Assembly (NCBI RefSeq): GCF_003368325.1
Contig: NZ_CP031467.1
Span: forward strand, 3,906,001-3,970,000
Length of the DNA stretch: 64,000 nt
Reading direction: 5' to 3'
DNA from: Paraburkholderia caffeinilytica
Lineage (GTDB): Bacteria > Pseudomonadota > Gammaproteobacteria > Burkholderiales > Burkholderiaceae
The notes beneath the pieces are model-generated. The model searched no databases. It was not told the DNA's origin and worked only from the letters and a program-made list of their open reading frames with translations. The stretch's first letter is position 1. Every line of letters starts with the position of its first letter. Position numbers and translations under genes: made by a program. Of the stretch, positions 1 through 9,455 are shown one piece after another.

Positions 1-247
1 CATCGCCGGTAACGTGCCGATGAAATCGGAGATCACGTCGCTGCTGATCATCACCAAGCTCGAACAGTACGATTACGCCGGCGCCACGGCGCTGGCGGTC
101 GTGATGCTGGTGGTGTCGTTCCTGATGCTGTTGTTCATCAATACGCTGCAGTGGTATCTGCAGCGCCGCACGAGCCGTGGCGGCGCAGGCCCGGCGCCTG
201 CCGCCGCGAGTGCGGCGGCAATCGGCGTGGGCGGAGGTGTGCAATGA
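1..247 (+). CDS. cysT: Sulfate/thiosulfate ABC transporter permease CysT (3' part)
   Basis: This is the C-terminal end of an inner-membrane permease whose 5' part lies before the window; the open frame runs from base 2. It ends with a last hydrophobic transmembrane segment and a short Ala/Gly-rich cytoplasmic tail. The identity rests on the final-helix sequence and on cysW and cysA following directly, the usual cysTWA order. CysT pairs with CysW to form the sulfate/thiosulfate pore driven by CysA. The stop overlaps the cysW start (ATGA), so the two are probably translationally coupled. Confidence is good because of context, although little of the protein is visible. Confidence 0.9.
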   Translation, partial: IAGNVPMKSEITSLLIITKLEQYDYAGATALAVVMLVVSFLMLLFINTLQWYLQRRTSRGGAGPAPAAASAAAIGVGGGVQ

Positions 248-1257
248 GCCGCCGCTCCCTGAATGGTACGGATGCCGCGGTTGTCGCCGTGGCGCCGCGC
301 GCGCCGCTCAATGTCGCGCGCCGGCCCGATCCGGTTACCGAGCCGCCCGTCGTGCGCTGGATTCTGACCGGCATCGCGTTGCTGTTTCTCGCGCTGTTTC
401 TCGTTGTGCCGCTCGTCGCCGTGTTCTATCAGGCTTTGAGCAAGGGCATCGGCTTCTATCTGGAATCGCTGGTCGATCCGGATGCGTTGTCGGCCATCAA
501 GCTGACCGTTATCACGGCCGCGATCGCGGTGCCGCTGAATCTCGTGTTCGGCCTCGCTGCTTCGTGGTGTATCGCGAAGTTCGAGTTCCGCGGCAAGGCG
601 TTGCTGACCACCTTGATCGATCTGCCGTTCTCGGTTTCGCCGGTGATCTCCGGTTTGATCTACGTGCTGATGTTCGGCGCACAGGGCTGGTTCGGTCCGT
701 GGCTGCAGAATCACAACGTGCAGATCATCTTCGCGGTGCCGGGCATCGTGCTGGCGACGATCTTCGTCACGTTCCCGTTCGTCGCGCGTGAACTGATTCC
801 GCTGATGCAGGCGCAAGGCAACGACGAAGAAGAAGCCGCGCACGTGCTCGGCGCCTCGGGCTGGCAAATCTTCCGGCGCGTCACGCTGCCGAACGTGAAA
901 TGGGGTCTGCTGTACGGCGTGATCCTGTGCAATGCGCGGGCGATGGGCGAGTTCGGCGCGGTGTCGGTGGTGTCCGGCCACATTCGCGGCCAGACCGACA
1001 CGATGCCGCTGCACGTCGAAATTCTCTATAACGAATACAACTTCTCGGCGGCGTTCGCCGTGGCGTCGGTGCTGGCCTTGCTCGCACTCGTGACGCTCGG
1101 CCTGAAGCTGCTCGCCGAGCGCCATATGTCGGCGGAACTGTCGGCCGCGCGCGATGTGCCGGCGTATGCAGGACCGGTCACGCCGCCGTCCGCTCCGCAG
1201 TCCGTCAATGCATCGCATGCACCGCATCAACACGCGCTCAAGCAAGGAGAGCTGTAA
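244..1257 (+). CDS. cysW: Sulfate/thiosulfate ABC transporter permease CysW
   Basis: A 337-residue inner-membrane permease that partners CysT to import sulfate or thiosulfate for cysteine synthesis. About six hydrophobic segments are visible, starting near residues 38-62, 88-110, 126-146 and 160-182. The EAA loop that contacts the ATPase is at about residues 197-216 ([12 protein letters not shown]). The frame is open further upstream, but the ATG at 244 overlaps the cysT stop (ATGA), and the extra upstream residues are not permease-like, so I take 244 as the start. The first 35 residues are a soluble extension. The stop overlaps the cysA start (TAATG), again suggesting coupling. Confidence 0.95.
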   Translation: MSRRSLNGTDAAVVAVAPRAPLNVARRPDPVTEPPVVRWILTGIALLFLALFLVVPLVAVFYQALSKGIGFYLESLVDPDALSAIKLTVITAAIAVPLNLVFGLAASWCIAKFEFRGKALLTTLIDLPFSVSPVISGLIYVLMFGAQGWFGPWLQNHNVQIIFAVPGIVLATIFVTFPFVARELIPLMQAQGNDEEEAAHVLGASGWQIFRRVTLPNVKWGLLYGVILCNARAMGEFGAVSVVSGHIRGQTDTMPLHVEILYNEYNFSAAFAVASVLALLALVTLGLKLLAERHMSAELSAARDVPAYAGPVTPPSAPQSVNASHAPHQHALKQGEL

Positions 1258-2315
1258 TGGGTATCACCGTTCGTAACCTGCAAAAGCGCTTCGGCGATTT
1301 CGTCGCGCTCGATAACGTTTCGCTCGACTTTCCGCCGGGTGAACTGGTTGCGCTGCTCGGGCCGTCGGGTTGTGGCAAGACCACCTTGCTGCGTGTGATC
1401 GCCGGCCTCGAATACGCGGATGCCGGCCAGGTCGAGCTGCAAGGCCAGGACGTCGCGACGGTCGGTGCGCGCGAGCGTGAGGTCGGCTTCGTGTTCCAGC
1501 ATTACGCGCTGTTTCGTCATATGACGGTGTTCGAGAACGTTGCGTTCGGCTTGCGTGTGAAACCTCGCAAGGAGCGGCCCTCGGAAGCGGTGATTCGCGA
1601 GAAGGTGCATGAACTGCTGAAGCTCGTGCAACTCGACTGGCTCGCGCAACGCTACCCGTCGGAATTGTCGGGTGGTCAGCGCCAGCGGATTGCGTTGGCG
1701 CGCGCGCTGGCTGTCGAACCGAAAGTCCTGTTGCTCGACGAACCGTTCGGCGCGCTGGATGCAAAGGTGCGCAAGGAGTTGCGCAGCTGGTTGCGTCGTT
1801 TGCATGACGACCTGCATATCTCGACGATCTTTGTCACGCACGATCAGGAAGAAGCGCTCGAAGTGGCCGACCGGATCGTCGTGTTGAATCGCGGGCATGT
1901 GGAGCAGGTGGGCAGTCCGCAAGACGTGTACGACCATCCGCAGACCTCGTTCGTCTACGAGTTTCTCGGCGCGGCGAACCGTCTGCATGGCAACGTGGAT
2001 GCGAGCGGCTTCGTGGTCGACGGCGCGGCGCTGCCGGTCGCGATCAAGGCTGACTTCAAGGGGCCGGCGTTCGCGTATGTCCGTCCGCACGATCTGCAGT
2101 TGTATCCTCAAGCGTCCGGCCACCGCGAAGGCATCGTGGTCGACGTGCGGCGCGTGGTGACGCTCGGCGGCTCGGTGCGCGTGGAACTGGCGGGCCGTGA
2201 AGGCAATGTGCTCGAGGCGGAGCTCGATCGCGAATCGTGGCGCGATCTGCAACTGACGATTGGCGACGGCGTGACGGCCGTGCCGCGCGCGTTGCGCGTA
2301 TTTCCGGCGCAATAA
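1257..2315 (+). CDS. cysA: Sulfate ABC transporter ATP-binding protein CysA
   Basis: A 352-residue cytoplasmic ATPase that powers sulfate/thiosulfate uptake through CysT-CysW. It has Walker [10 protein letters not shown] (35-43), the ABC signature LSGGQ (137-141), Walker B VLLLDEP (157-163) and the switch histidine in THDQEEA (His195). A C-terminal TOBE-like regulatory region follows, from about residue 235. Length is normal for CysA. The ATG overlaps the cysW stop. A sulfate-binding protein gene is expected upstream of the window. The 113-bp gap to cysB is rich in CAGCA/GCAAC words and shows no obvious terminator, so read-through into cysB is possible. Confidence 0.96.
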   Translation: MGITVRNLQKRFGDFVALDNVSLDFPPGELVALLGPSGCGKTTLLRVIAGLEYADAGQVELQGQDVATVGAREREVGFVFQHYALFRHMTVFENVAFGLRVKPRKERPSEAVIREKVHELLKLVQLDWLAQRYPSELSGGQRQRIALARALAVEPKVLLLDEPFGALDAKVRKELRSWLRRLHDDLHISTIFVTHDQEEALEVADRIVVLNRGHVEQVGSPQDVYDHPQTSFVYEFLGAANRLHGNVDASGFVVDGAALPVAIKADFKGPAFAYVRPHDLQLYPQASGHREGIVVDVRRVVTLGGSVRVELAGREGNVLEAELDRESWRDLQLTIGDGVTAVPRALRVFPAQ

Positions 2316-2428
2316 GCGGCGCGACGAGCAGCAGCGCAAGCAACACCAGCAACATGAGCAGCGCAACAACACTCGGCGTTTCAATCAAACTCTAATAACT
2401 CAACTCTGGCTCAACCGGAGACATACAG

Positions 2429-3355
2429 ATGAACTTTCAGCAATTGCGCTTTGTGCGCGAGGCCGTGCGTCAGAACATGAATCTGACCGAGGTGGCGAAC
2501 GTGTTGTACACGTCGCAGTCGGGCGTATCGAAACAGATCAAGGATCTGGAAGACGAACTCGGCGTCGATATTTTCATCCGCCGCGGCAAGCGTCTGACGG
2601 GCCTCACCGAGCCGGGCAAGGCGGTGCATCAACTGATCGAACGGATGCTGCTCGACGCGGAGAATCTGCGCCGTGTCGCGCGTCAATACGCGGATCAGGA
2701 CAGCGGCCACCTCGTCGTGGCGACGACTCACACGCAGGCGCGCTACGCGTTGCCGAAGGTGATCCGTCAATTCACCGAGGTGTTCCCGAAGGTGCATCTG
2801 GCGCTGCGCCAGGGCAGCCCGCAACAGATTGCGCAGATGATCATCAACGGCGAAGCGGACATCGGCATTTCGACGGAAGCGCTCGACCGCTTCCCGGATA
2901 TCGTCACGTTCCCGTGCTATTCGTGGCATCACATCGTGGTGGTGCCGAAGGATCATCCGCTGGTTGGGCGCGAGAACCTGACGCTCGACGAGATCGCTGA
3001 ATTTCCGATCGTCACCTACGACCAGGACTTCACGGGCCGCTCGCACATCGACCAGGCGTTCGCGAAAGCGGGCGCATTGCCTGACGTCGTGTTGACCGCG
3101 ATCGATGCCGACGTGATCAAGACCTACGTCGAACTCGGCATGGGCATCGGCGTGGTGGCCGCGATGGCCTACGATCCGAAGCGCGACACGGAACTGGTCG
3201 CGCTGGACACGCAGCATCTGTTCGAAGCGAGCACGACGCGGGTCGGCCTGCGCAAGGGCGCGTTCCTGCGTGCGTATGCGTACCGGTTGATCGAGATGTT
3301 CGCGCCGCAGTTGAATGAAGCGGAAATCGCCGCGCAGTTGCGCGAGGCGGTTTAA
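2429..3355 (+). CDS. cysB: LysR-family sulfur-assimilation regulator CysB
   Basis: A 308-residue LysR-type regulator with an N-terminal winged helix-turn-helix (about residues 4-60, including the segment around ASQSGVSKQI-like residues SQSGVSKQIKDLE) and a periplasmic-binding-protein-like effector domain. CysB proteins activate sulfate uptake and cysteine synthesis genes with N-acetylserine as inducer. The N-terminus (MNFQQLRFVREAVR) and the position directly behind cysTWA support CysB over Cbl or SsuR paralogues, which are close relatives. It is slightly shorter than the roughly 324-residue enterobacterial protein. It may be co-transcribed with the transporter, giving regulatory feedback. 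Confidence 0.9.
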   Translation: MNFQQLRFVREAVRQNMNLTEVANVLYTSQSGVSKQIKDLEDELGVDIFIRRGKRLTGLTEPGKAVHQLIERMLLDAENLRRVARQYADQDSGHLVVATTHTQARYALPKVIRQFTEVFPKVHLALRQGSPQQIAQMIINGEADIGISTEALDRFPDIVTFPCYSWHHIVVVPKDHPLVGRENLTLDEIAEFPIVTYDQDFTGRSHIDQAFAKAGALPDVVLTAIDADVIKTYVELGMGIGVVAAMAYDPKRDTELVALDTQHLFEASTTRVGLRKGAFLRAYAYRLIEMFAPQLNEAEIAAQLREAV

Positions 3356-3416
3356 CGAACGGGTATCCGTTTTTTCACGCATGGCGGCGCGCGGCGCATC
3401 GCTTACAATCGCCGCC

Positions 3417-4466
3417 ATGAATACTTTGACTTCCCCTTCCTCTTCCGGTACGCCTTCCGACGAAGGCGCAACCCCCCAACTGCCCCGCATCGCCGTGCTG
3501 GCCACCGGCGGCACGATTGCCGGGGCGGCCGCGGACGCCACCAACACGTCCGGCTACCAGGCGGGCGTGGTCGGCGTCGATCAATTGCTGGCTGTGGTGC
3601 CGGCTTTGTCCACGGTCGCGCGGATCGCGCCCGAACAGATTGCCAGCGTCGACAGTAAAGACATGGAAATGTCGCTGTGGACCACGCTCGCGCAACGCAT
3701 CAACACGCTGCTGGCTGAAGACGACGTGGACGGCGTGGTGATCACGCATGGCACCGACACGCTCGAAGAAACCGCCTACTTGCTGCATCTGACGGTCAAG
3801 TCGGACAAGCCGGTCGTGCTGACCGCTGCAATGCGCCCGGCATCGGCGCTGTCCGCCGACGGTCCGTTGAATCTGCTGAACGCAGTGACGGTCGCGGCGC
3901 ACGCGAGTTCGCGCGGGCAGGGCGTTCTGGTGGCGTTCAACAACCGGATTCACAGCGCGCGCGACGTGGTCAAGACGAGCACCTACGCGGTCGATGCGTT
4001 TCACTCGCCCGAGATCGGCGCGCTCGGTTGGGTGCAGGACGGCCGCGTCGAATTCCAGCGCGGCGTGGTGCGTCCGCACACGCTCGCAACCGAGTTCGTG
4101 ATCGGCGCGAAGTGGCCGCATGTGGGGATCGTCGTGAGTTACGCAGGCGTATCGAGAATTGCGGTGGACGCGTTGGTTGCCGCCGGTGTCCGCGGTATCG
4201 TCGTGGCGGGGACGGGCAACGGCTCGATTCACGCCTCGATGCAGCAGGCCTTGGCCGATGCCGCCTCGCAAGGCGTGGCGGTGGTGCGTGCGTCGCGTGT
4301 GGGTTCGGGGCATGTGATGCGCAACGGCGCGGCTGCCGACGACGCACTCGGTTTCGTTAGCGCGGGCTCGCTGAATCCGTACAAGGCACGAGTGCTGCTG
4401 ATGCTGGCATTGGCCGCGGGCGGCACGGGGCCGGTTGCGTTGCAGAAGACTTTCGACAAGTACTGA
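3417..4466 (+). CDS. L-asparaginase (type II-like family)
   Basis: A 349-residue asparaginase that hydrolyses L-asparagine to aspartate and ammonia. Family motifs are clear: ATGGTIAG with the nucleophile Thr33, HGTDTLEE with Thr113-Asp114, and Lys186 in the DVVKTSTY segment. The frame stays open upstream into cysB, but ATG 3417 fits the family N-terminus. A TACAAT -10-like element lies only 7 nt before this ATG and there is no Shine-Dalgarno, so the mRNA may be leaderless. The first 22 residues are Ser/Thr/Pro-rich and lack a hydrophobic core, so I see no signal peptide even though the motifs resemble the periplasmic class. A strong hairpin follows at 4528-4570. Confidence 0.92.
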   Translation: MNTLTSPSSSGTPSDEGATPQLPRIAVLATGGTIAGAAADATNTSGYQAGVVGVDQLLAVVPALSTVARIAPEQIASVDSKDMEMSLWTTLAQRINTLLAEDDVDGVVITHGTDTLEETAYLLHLTVKSDKPVVLTAAMRPASALSADGPLNLLNAVTVAAHASSRGQGVLVAFNNRIHSARDVVKTSTYAVDAFHSPEIGALGWVQDGRVEFQRGVVRPHTLATEFVIGAKWPHVGIVVSYAGVSRIAVDALVAAGVRGIVVAGTGNGSIHASMQQALADAASQGVAVVRASRVGSGHVMRNGAAADDALGFVSAGSLNPYKARVLLMLALAAGGTGPVALQKTFDKY

Positions 4467-4527
4467 CTGATTGAGCGCGGACGGCCCGTTCAAAGTCAAA
4501 ACGGTGTCCCGCACGTGAAGCTTGAAT

Positions 4528-4570
4528 GACAACGCGGCGCTCAGGTCAATGACCTGAGCGCCGCGTTGTC
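4528..4570. terminator. Perfect 21-bp stem hairpin between convergent genes
   Basis: The arms 4528-4548 and 4550-4570 are exact reverse complements separated by one base. The hairpin lies between the asparaginase (+) and DUF3597 (-) stops, so it probably terminates both. There is no long T-run, only GTTTC on the right side, so it could also act as an mRNA-end stabiliser. Confidence 0.6.
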
Positions 4571-4624
4571 GTTTCAGCTTAAGGTTTCCCGCTATCGCCG
4601 GAAACGGGCGACGCCGGCAAACCG

Positions 4625-5026
4625 TCAGGCCGCCAGATCCGGCGGCAATTTTCCACCGTTCGCCGCCAGCGCTTGCATCACCTGTTTGTGCAGCCAGATG
4701 TTCATGCTCGCCGAATCGTTCGTGTCGCCGCTGTACTTCAGCTCCTGTGCGAGCTGCTTGCGATGCTCGAGGCTGCTGTCGACGCCGAGCGCTTTCAGCG
4801 TGTCGACGATCGATGTGCGCCAGTTCAAGGTTTGCCCGCTCTCACTCACGAACTGGTCCATGACGGCAGCGACGTCGACGTCGGCCAGCGGCGCGGGCGC
4901 CGGTGTATCTGCCGGTGCGGCGGCTTGCGCCGCTGCCGGATCCGGAGTCGGCTCAACCGCGGGCGCGGGCTGGTCGGGCTTCGCTTTGCCGAAGAGCTTG
5001 TTTACGATGTCACCAAAGATGCTCAT
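4625..5026 (-). CDS. DUF3597 domain-containing small protein
   Basis: A 133-residue protein of unknown function. It starts with a short amphipathic segment (MSIFGDIVNKLFG), has an Ala/Pro-rich linker at about residues 15-48, and ends in a compact helical domain (about 50-130) that I recognise as DUF3597. There is no signal peptide or membrane segment. It is transcribed alone, convergent with the asparaginase gene, and shares the hairpin at 4528-4570. Proteins of this type are annotated only by domain, so no biochemical role can be given. Confidence 0.85.
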   Translation of the reverse strand: MSIFGDIVNKLFGKAKPDQPAPAVEPTPDPAAAQAAAPADTPAPAPLADVDVAAVMDQFVSESGQTLNWRTSIVDTLKALGVDSSLEHRKQLAQELKYSGDTNDSASMNIWLHKQVMQALAANGGKLPPDLAA

Positions 5027-5687
5027 TCTGAATCCTTTGCAGATGGGTTACTGGCGCAAGCACATTCCGCTTACGGGTTGAACACTGGTTGGGAGCCGGG
5101 CGCGCGAGGCAGAGGGCATGCTTTGCCACGATCGGCAAGCCGCGCTTGAACGCCGATACGTTCGCAACCAGACTCAACGAGTGTAGGAGAAAAGCGCGGA
5201 CCGATGTGTCAAAAAAGGTCGTGCCGTCGGCGCGGAGTTGCAAGCAAATGCAAGTGGACTTGCGAGCATACGTGCGAGGCGATCTGCAAAGAGAGAGGCA
5301 GGCAGGCTGCGCGCATCGCGCAGCCGCTGCGAGAGATTGGCGGAAAAAGCATAAATTTGAAATCCGACAGCCGGACACCCGACGACGACGTCTGACCGAC
5401 CAAGGCTTCCCCGGCGCCGCCGGGTGCCGCTGCGGACCCCACTTGCCGCTCTCAGCCCAGAGCGGCACGATTTGCCCGTTCCGCCGTCCGTGTTGCACGA
5501 CGAACCGGGCGCCCCACCTGCAATTGCCATGACGTTGAAGATGCAGCCATCATGGCAACCTATGTTGCTGCTCGATGTATTTTTATGTGTTGCGTATGAC
5601 GCGCACTGCACGCTCCCTGATGGGCCTGTCGCTGTGGTTTGCTCAAGTGCTGCGCAGGTTCGTGCAACCGGCCTTCAGTTAAATGCT
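5027..5687. other. 661-bp intergenic region, no supported gene
   Basis: This lies between the DUF3597 start and the glxR stop. Frames are open on both strands, but none has a convincing ribosome site or recognisable protein. The only small candidate is a 35-codon hydrophobic ORF on + at 5575-5682, ending just before the glxR stop, with no Shine-Dalgarno. I see no tRNA, terminator with a T-run, or repeat of note. Confidence 0.6.
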
Positions 5688-6596
5688 TCAGGCAGCCTTG
5701 GCTTCGCTATCCGGCGCTTGCGCGACTTCGTAGTTCGCCATGATTTCGAGTGCGCGCACCATGGCCGAGTGATCCCATGCCTTGCCGCCGTTCGCCGCAC
5801 ACACGCTGAACAGCTGTTGCGCGCTCGCGGTATGCGGCAGGGCGATGCCCAGCTTGCGTGCGCCATCGAGTGCGAGGTTCAGATCCTTCTGGTGCAGTTC
5901 GATGCGGAAGCCCGGGTTGAAGGTGCGCTTGGTCATGCGCTCGCCATGCACTTCGAGAATGCGCGACGAAGCGAAGCCGCCCATCAAGGCCTTGCGCACA
6001 CGTTCCGGATCGGCGCCCGAGCGCGATGCGAACAGCAGGGCTTCGGCCACTGCTTCGATGTTCAGCGCGACGATGATCTGGTTCGCGACCTTGCAGGTCT
6101 GACCCGCGCCGTTGTCGCCGATCAGCGAGATGTTCTTGCCCATCAGTTCGAACAGCGGCTTGGCCAGGGCGAAAGCCTTTTCCGGGCCGCCCACCATGAT
6201 CGTCAGCGACGCTTCACGCGCGCCGACTTCACCGCCGGACACCGGCGCGTCGAGGTAGTCGGCGCCGAGGGCGTTGATTTTCTTCGCGAAGGCTTGCGTG
6301 TCGAGCGGCGAGATCGAGCTCATGTCGATCACCAGCTTGCCCTGCGTGAGGCCGGCGGCGACGCCGTCGTCGGCGAACAGCACGTTGGCGACGTCAGGCG
6401 TGTCCGGCACCATGATGATGACGATGTCGGCAGCCTGCGCGACAGCGGTCGAATTGGCGACCACGGCGGTCGTTTTGCTCAGGTCTTCCGGCACCGGGTA
6501 CGCGCCATTCACGAACAGCGTGTGGCCGCCCTTGATGAGGTTGCGCGCCATGTGCGCGCCCATGATGCCGAGGCCGATGAAACCGATCTTTGCCAT
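5688..6596 (-). CDS. glxR: 2-hydroxy-3-oxopropionate (tartronate semialdehyde) reductase
   Basis: A 302-residue NAD(P)H-dependent reductase converting tartronate semialdehyde to D-glycerate, the last step of the glyoxylate carboligase route. The N-terminus carries the dinucleotide motif GLGIMG (8-13). The substrate-binding DAPVSGG motif is at 117-123 and the catalytic lysine at 169 in GQTCKVANQ. Length is typical of the GarR/GlxR branch of the beta-hydroxyacid dehydrogenases. It is the last gene of the minus-strand set gcl-hyi-glxR. The 132-bp gap to hyi has no terminator, which fits an operon. Confidence 0.95.
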   Translation of the reverse strand: MAKIGFIGLGIMGAHMARNLIKGGHTLFVNGAYPVPEDLSKTTAVVANSTAVAQAADIVIIMVPDTPDVANVLFADDGVAAGLTQGKLVIDMSSISPLDTQAFAKKINALGADYLDAPVSGGEVGAREASLTIMVGGPEKAFALAKPLFELMGKNISLIGDNGAGQTCKVANQIIVALNIEAVAEALLFASRSGADPERVRKALMGGFASSRILEVHGERMTKRTFNPGFRIELHQKDLNLALDGARKLGIALPHTASAQQLFSVCAANGGKAWDHSAMVRALEIMANYEVAQAPDSEAKAA

Positions 6597-6728
6597 GTGT
6601 CTAAATCTCCAGTGTTGTTTGGCGTCCCACAGGGGAACTTCCTTTGAGGCGTGATGCGCGTGATGTGATCAAGGAGTCGCGCGGTGTGTCGCGCAGTACG
6701 TTGTGCAGTACGTTGCGCACTACGCCCG

Positions 6729-7538
6729 TCACGCAGCGGCGTGGGCTGCGCCGCGGGTTTGCCCGGCCACGCTCTGCACCCAGCCGAGGCCGGCGGCGGT
6801 GGTCGTGCGCGGCTTGTATTCGCAACCGACGTAGCCTTCGTAGCCGAGCGAATCGAGCAGGTCGAACAGGAACGGGTAGTTGATTTCGCCGGTGCCCGGT
6901 TCGTTGCGGCCGGGGTTGTCGGCGAGCTGGATGTGCGCGATCTGCGGCAGATTCTTTTTGATCGTCGCCGCGAGTTCGCCCTCCATCCGTTGCATGTGAT
7001 AGATGTCGTATTGCAGAAACAGATTGTCCGAACCCACCGCGCGAATCACGTCGAGGCCTTCGCCCGAACGGTTCAGCGCGAAGCCGGGGATATCGTACGA
7101 ATTGCACGGCTCGACCAGCAGCTTGATGCCGGCTTTCTTCAGTTCGCCCGCGGCGAAGCGCAGGTTGTCGACGATCGTCGAACGCGCGTTGTCCGCATCG
7201 ACGCCCGCAGTCGGAATGCCGACGAGGCAGTTCAATTGCGGCACCTTCAGGGCCGTCGCGTATTCGATCGCACGGCCGACACCTTCCTGAAACTCGCCCA
7301 CGCGATCCGGCAGGCATGCGATGCCGCGCTCACCCGCTTCCCAGTTGCCGGCGGGCAGGTTGTGCAACACGAGTTTCAAACGATTCTGCTGCAGACGTTC
7401 GCTCAATTCAGCGATCTGATACGGATACGGAAACAGGAATTCGACGGCATTGAAGCCCGCGTCCGCTGCTGCCGCAAAGCGGTCGAGGAACGGGACTTCG
7501 TTGAACAGCATGGTGAGATTCGCTGCAAATTTCGGCAT
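6729..7538 (-). CDS. hyi: Hydroxypyruvate isomerase
   Basis: A 269-residue TIM-barrel enzyme interconverting hydroxypyruvate and tartronate semialdehyde. It matches the Hyi family over its whole length, with probable metal/catalytic acids Glu143 (LVEPCNSYD), Asp178 (QYDIYHMQ) and Glu240 (GYVGCEYKP). It lies between gcl and glxR on the same strand, so all three glyoxylate-assimilation enzymes are present in order. The C-terminal 15 residues are Ala-rich and probably disordered. The start follows the family N-terminus MPKFAANLTMLF. Confidence 0.95.
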   Translation of the reverse strand: MPKFAANLTMLFNEVPFLDRFAAAADAGFNAVEFLFPYPYQIAELSERLQQNRLKLVLHNLPAGNWEAGERGIACLPDRVGEFQEGVGRAIEYATALKVPQLNCLVGIPTAGVDADNARSTIVDNLRFAAGELKKAGIKLLVEPCNSYDIPGFALNRSGEGLDVIRAVGSDNLFLQYDIYHMQRMEGELAATIKKNLPQIAHIQLADNPGRNEPGTGEINYPFLFDLLDSLGYEGYVGCEYKPRTTTAAGLGWVQSVAGQTRGAAHAAA

Positions 7539-7631
7539 GGTGCTGGTGTCTCGCTGGTCGGTCAGTGGAATAACTTCACGAGGCGGCCCGGGGATGCCGG
7601 ACCGCGCTCATGTGATGCTTATCGAGTTAGT

Positions 7632-7667
7632 GCGCGGGTCAACGCGCGGGTCGAAGAGCGGGTCAAA
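7632..7667. repeat. Three 12-bp tandem repeats upstream of hyi
   Basis: Three adjacent imperfect 12-mers (GCGCGGGTCAAC, GCGCGGGTCGAA, GAGCGGGTCAAA) lie in the gcl-hyi spacer, close to the gcl stop. Confidence 0.7.
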
Positions 7668-7679
7668 GCGTCAGACAGC

Positions 7680-9455
7680 TCAGTCGAGCATGCTGATGGC
7701 GGTCGGCGCGTCTTCGCGCTTCTCGGCCAGTTCTTCGAACTCGTTGATCGCGTCGATTTCGGTGCCCATCGAAATGTTGGTCACACGCTCGAGGATCACT
7801 TCGACGATCACCGGCACGTTGAACTCGGAGAGCATCGATTGCGCTTTCAGCAGGGCCGGCTTGAGTTCTTCCGGCTTGAACACGCGGATCGCCTTGCAAC
7901 CCAGGCCTTCGGCCACCGCGACGTGGTCCACGCCGTAGCCGTTCGTTTCCGGCGAGTTGATGTTCTCGAAGCCGAGCTGCACGCAGAAGTCCATATCGAA
8001 CGCGCGCTGTGCCTGGCGGATCAAACCGAGGTACGAGTTGTTCACCACCACGTGCACGTAAGGCAGCTTGAATTGCGCGCCGGCCGCCAGCTCTTCGATC
8101 ATGAACTGGAAGTCGTAGTCACCCGACAGTGCGACGATCGGACGTTGCGGGTCTGCCGCGCGCACGCCGAGCGCTGCCGGAATCGTCCAGCCGAGCGGGC
8201 CTGCCTGGCCGCAGTTGATCCAGTTGCGCGCCTTGTAGACATGCAGGAACTGCGCGCCGGCGATCTGCGACAGACCGATCGTGCTCACGTAGCACGTGTC
8301 GCGGCCAAACACCTGGTTCATCTCTTCGTACACACGCTGCGGCTTCATCGGCACGTTGTCGAAGTGCGTCTTGCGCAGCATCGTTTTCTTGCGTTGCTGG
8401 CAATCGGCAACCCATGCGCTGCGGTCTTTCAGCTTGCCGGCGGCCTTCCATTCCCTGGCTACTTCAACGAACAGTTCGAGCGCGGCTTTCGCGTCCGACA
8501 CGATGCCGAGGTCCGGTCCGAACACGCGGCCGATCTGCGTCGGTTCGATGTCCACATGCACGAACTTACGGCCCTTGGTATAGACATCGACGCTGCCCGT
8601 GTGACGGTTCGCCCAGCGGTTGCCGATGCCGAGCACGAAGTCGGAGGCGAGCATCGTGGCGTTGCCGTAGCGGTGCGACGTCTGCAGGCCGACCATGCCG
8701 GCCATCAGCGGATGGTCGTCGGGAATCGCGCCCCACGACATCAGCGTCGGGATCACGGGCACGCCGACGGTTTCGGCGAACGTCACGAGCAGGTCTTCCG
8801 CGGCTGCGTTGAGCACGCCGCCGCCGGACACGATCAACGGCTTTTCAGCGTCGTTGAGCAGCGTGAGCGCGGCTTCGATCTGCTTGCGCGTTGCTTTCGG
8901 CTTGTAGACCGGCAGCGGCTCGTACGTGTCGATGTCGAATTCGATTTCGGCGAGCTGCACGTCGATCGGCAGGTCGACCAGCACCGGACCCGGACGGCCC
9001 GAGCGCATCAGATGGAAGGCCTGCTGGAACACGCGCGGCACCAGTGCCGGCTCGCGCACGGTGACGGCCCACTTGGTGACGGGCTTGGCGATCGATTCGA
9101 TATCGACGGCCTGGAAATCTTCCTTGTACAGACGCGCGCGCGGCGCCTGGCCCGTGATAGCCAGAATAGGAATCGAGTCGGCCTGAGCGGAGTACAAACC
9201 GGTGATCATGTCGGTACCGGCGGGGCCCGAGGTGCCGATACACACGCCGATGTTGCCCGGCTGGGCGCGCGTATAGCCTTCGGCCATGTGCGACGCACCT
9301 TCGACGTGACGCGCCAGCACGTGGCTGATGCTGCCTGCCTTGCGCATGGCCGAGTAGAACGGGTTGATTGCTGCGCCCGGAACGCCGAATGCGGTGTTGA
9401 TGCCTTCTTTTTCGAGCACCAGCACGGCTGCGTCGACGGCTCTCATCTTGGCCAT
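7680..9455 (-). CDS. gcl: Glyoxylate carboligase (tartronate-semialdehyde synthase)
   Basis: A 591-residue thiamine-diphosphate enzyme that condenses two glyoxylates to tartronate semialdehyde plus CO2. The family hallmark is visible: Val51 ([13 protein letters not shown]) replaces the glutamate nearly universal in ThDP enzymes. A ThDP/Mg motif GDYDF..NN lies in the C-terminal third. The frame is open further upstream, but ATG 9455 is preceded by AGGAGA and matches the family N-terminus ([18 protein letters not shown]). It heads gcl-hyi-glxR and is divergent from a LysR gene, with a repeat block between that may hold the control sites. Confidence 0.96.
   Translation of the reverse strand: MAKMRAVDAAVLVLEKEGINTAFGVPGAAINPFYSAMRKAGSISHVLARHVEGASHMAEGYTRAQPGNIGVCIGTSGPAGTDMITGLYSAQADSIPILAITGQAPRARLYKEDFQAVDIESIAKPVTKWAVTVREPALVPRVFQQAFHLMRSGRPGPVLVDLPIDVQLAEIEFDIDTYEPLPVYKPKATRKQIEAALTLLNDAEKPLIVSGGGVLNAAAEDLLVTFAETVGVPVIPTLMSWGAIPDDHPLMAGMVGLQTSHRYGNATMLASDFVLGIGNRWANRHTGSVDVYTKGRKFVHVDIEPTQIGRVFGPDLGIVSDAKAALELFVEVAREWKAAGKLKDRSAWVADCQQRKKTMLRKTHFDNVPMKPQRVYEEMNQVFGRDTCYVSTIGLSQIAGAQFLHVYKARNWINCGQAGPLGWTIPAALGVRAADPQRPIVALSGDYDFQFMIEELAAGAQFKLPYVHVVVNNSYLGLIRQAQRAFDMDFCVQLGFENINSPETNGYGVDHVAVAEGLGCKAIRVFKPEELKPALLKAQSMLSEFNVPVIVEVILERVTNISMGTEIDAINEFEELAEKREDAPTAISMLD

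Noticed and set aside
2316..2428. Repeat-like CAGCA/GCAAC words between cysA and cysB
   Set aside because: Too irregular to call as a tandem repeat; probably compositional.
5424..6647. 407-codon open frame on + covering glxR
   Set aside because: Only the part opposite glxR is long, and it looks like antisense translation of a dehydrogenase.
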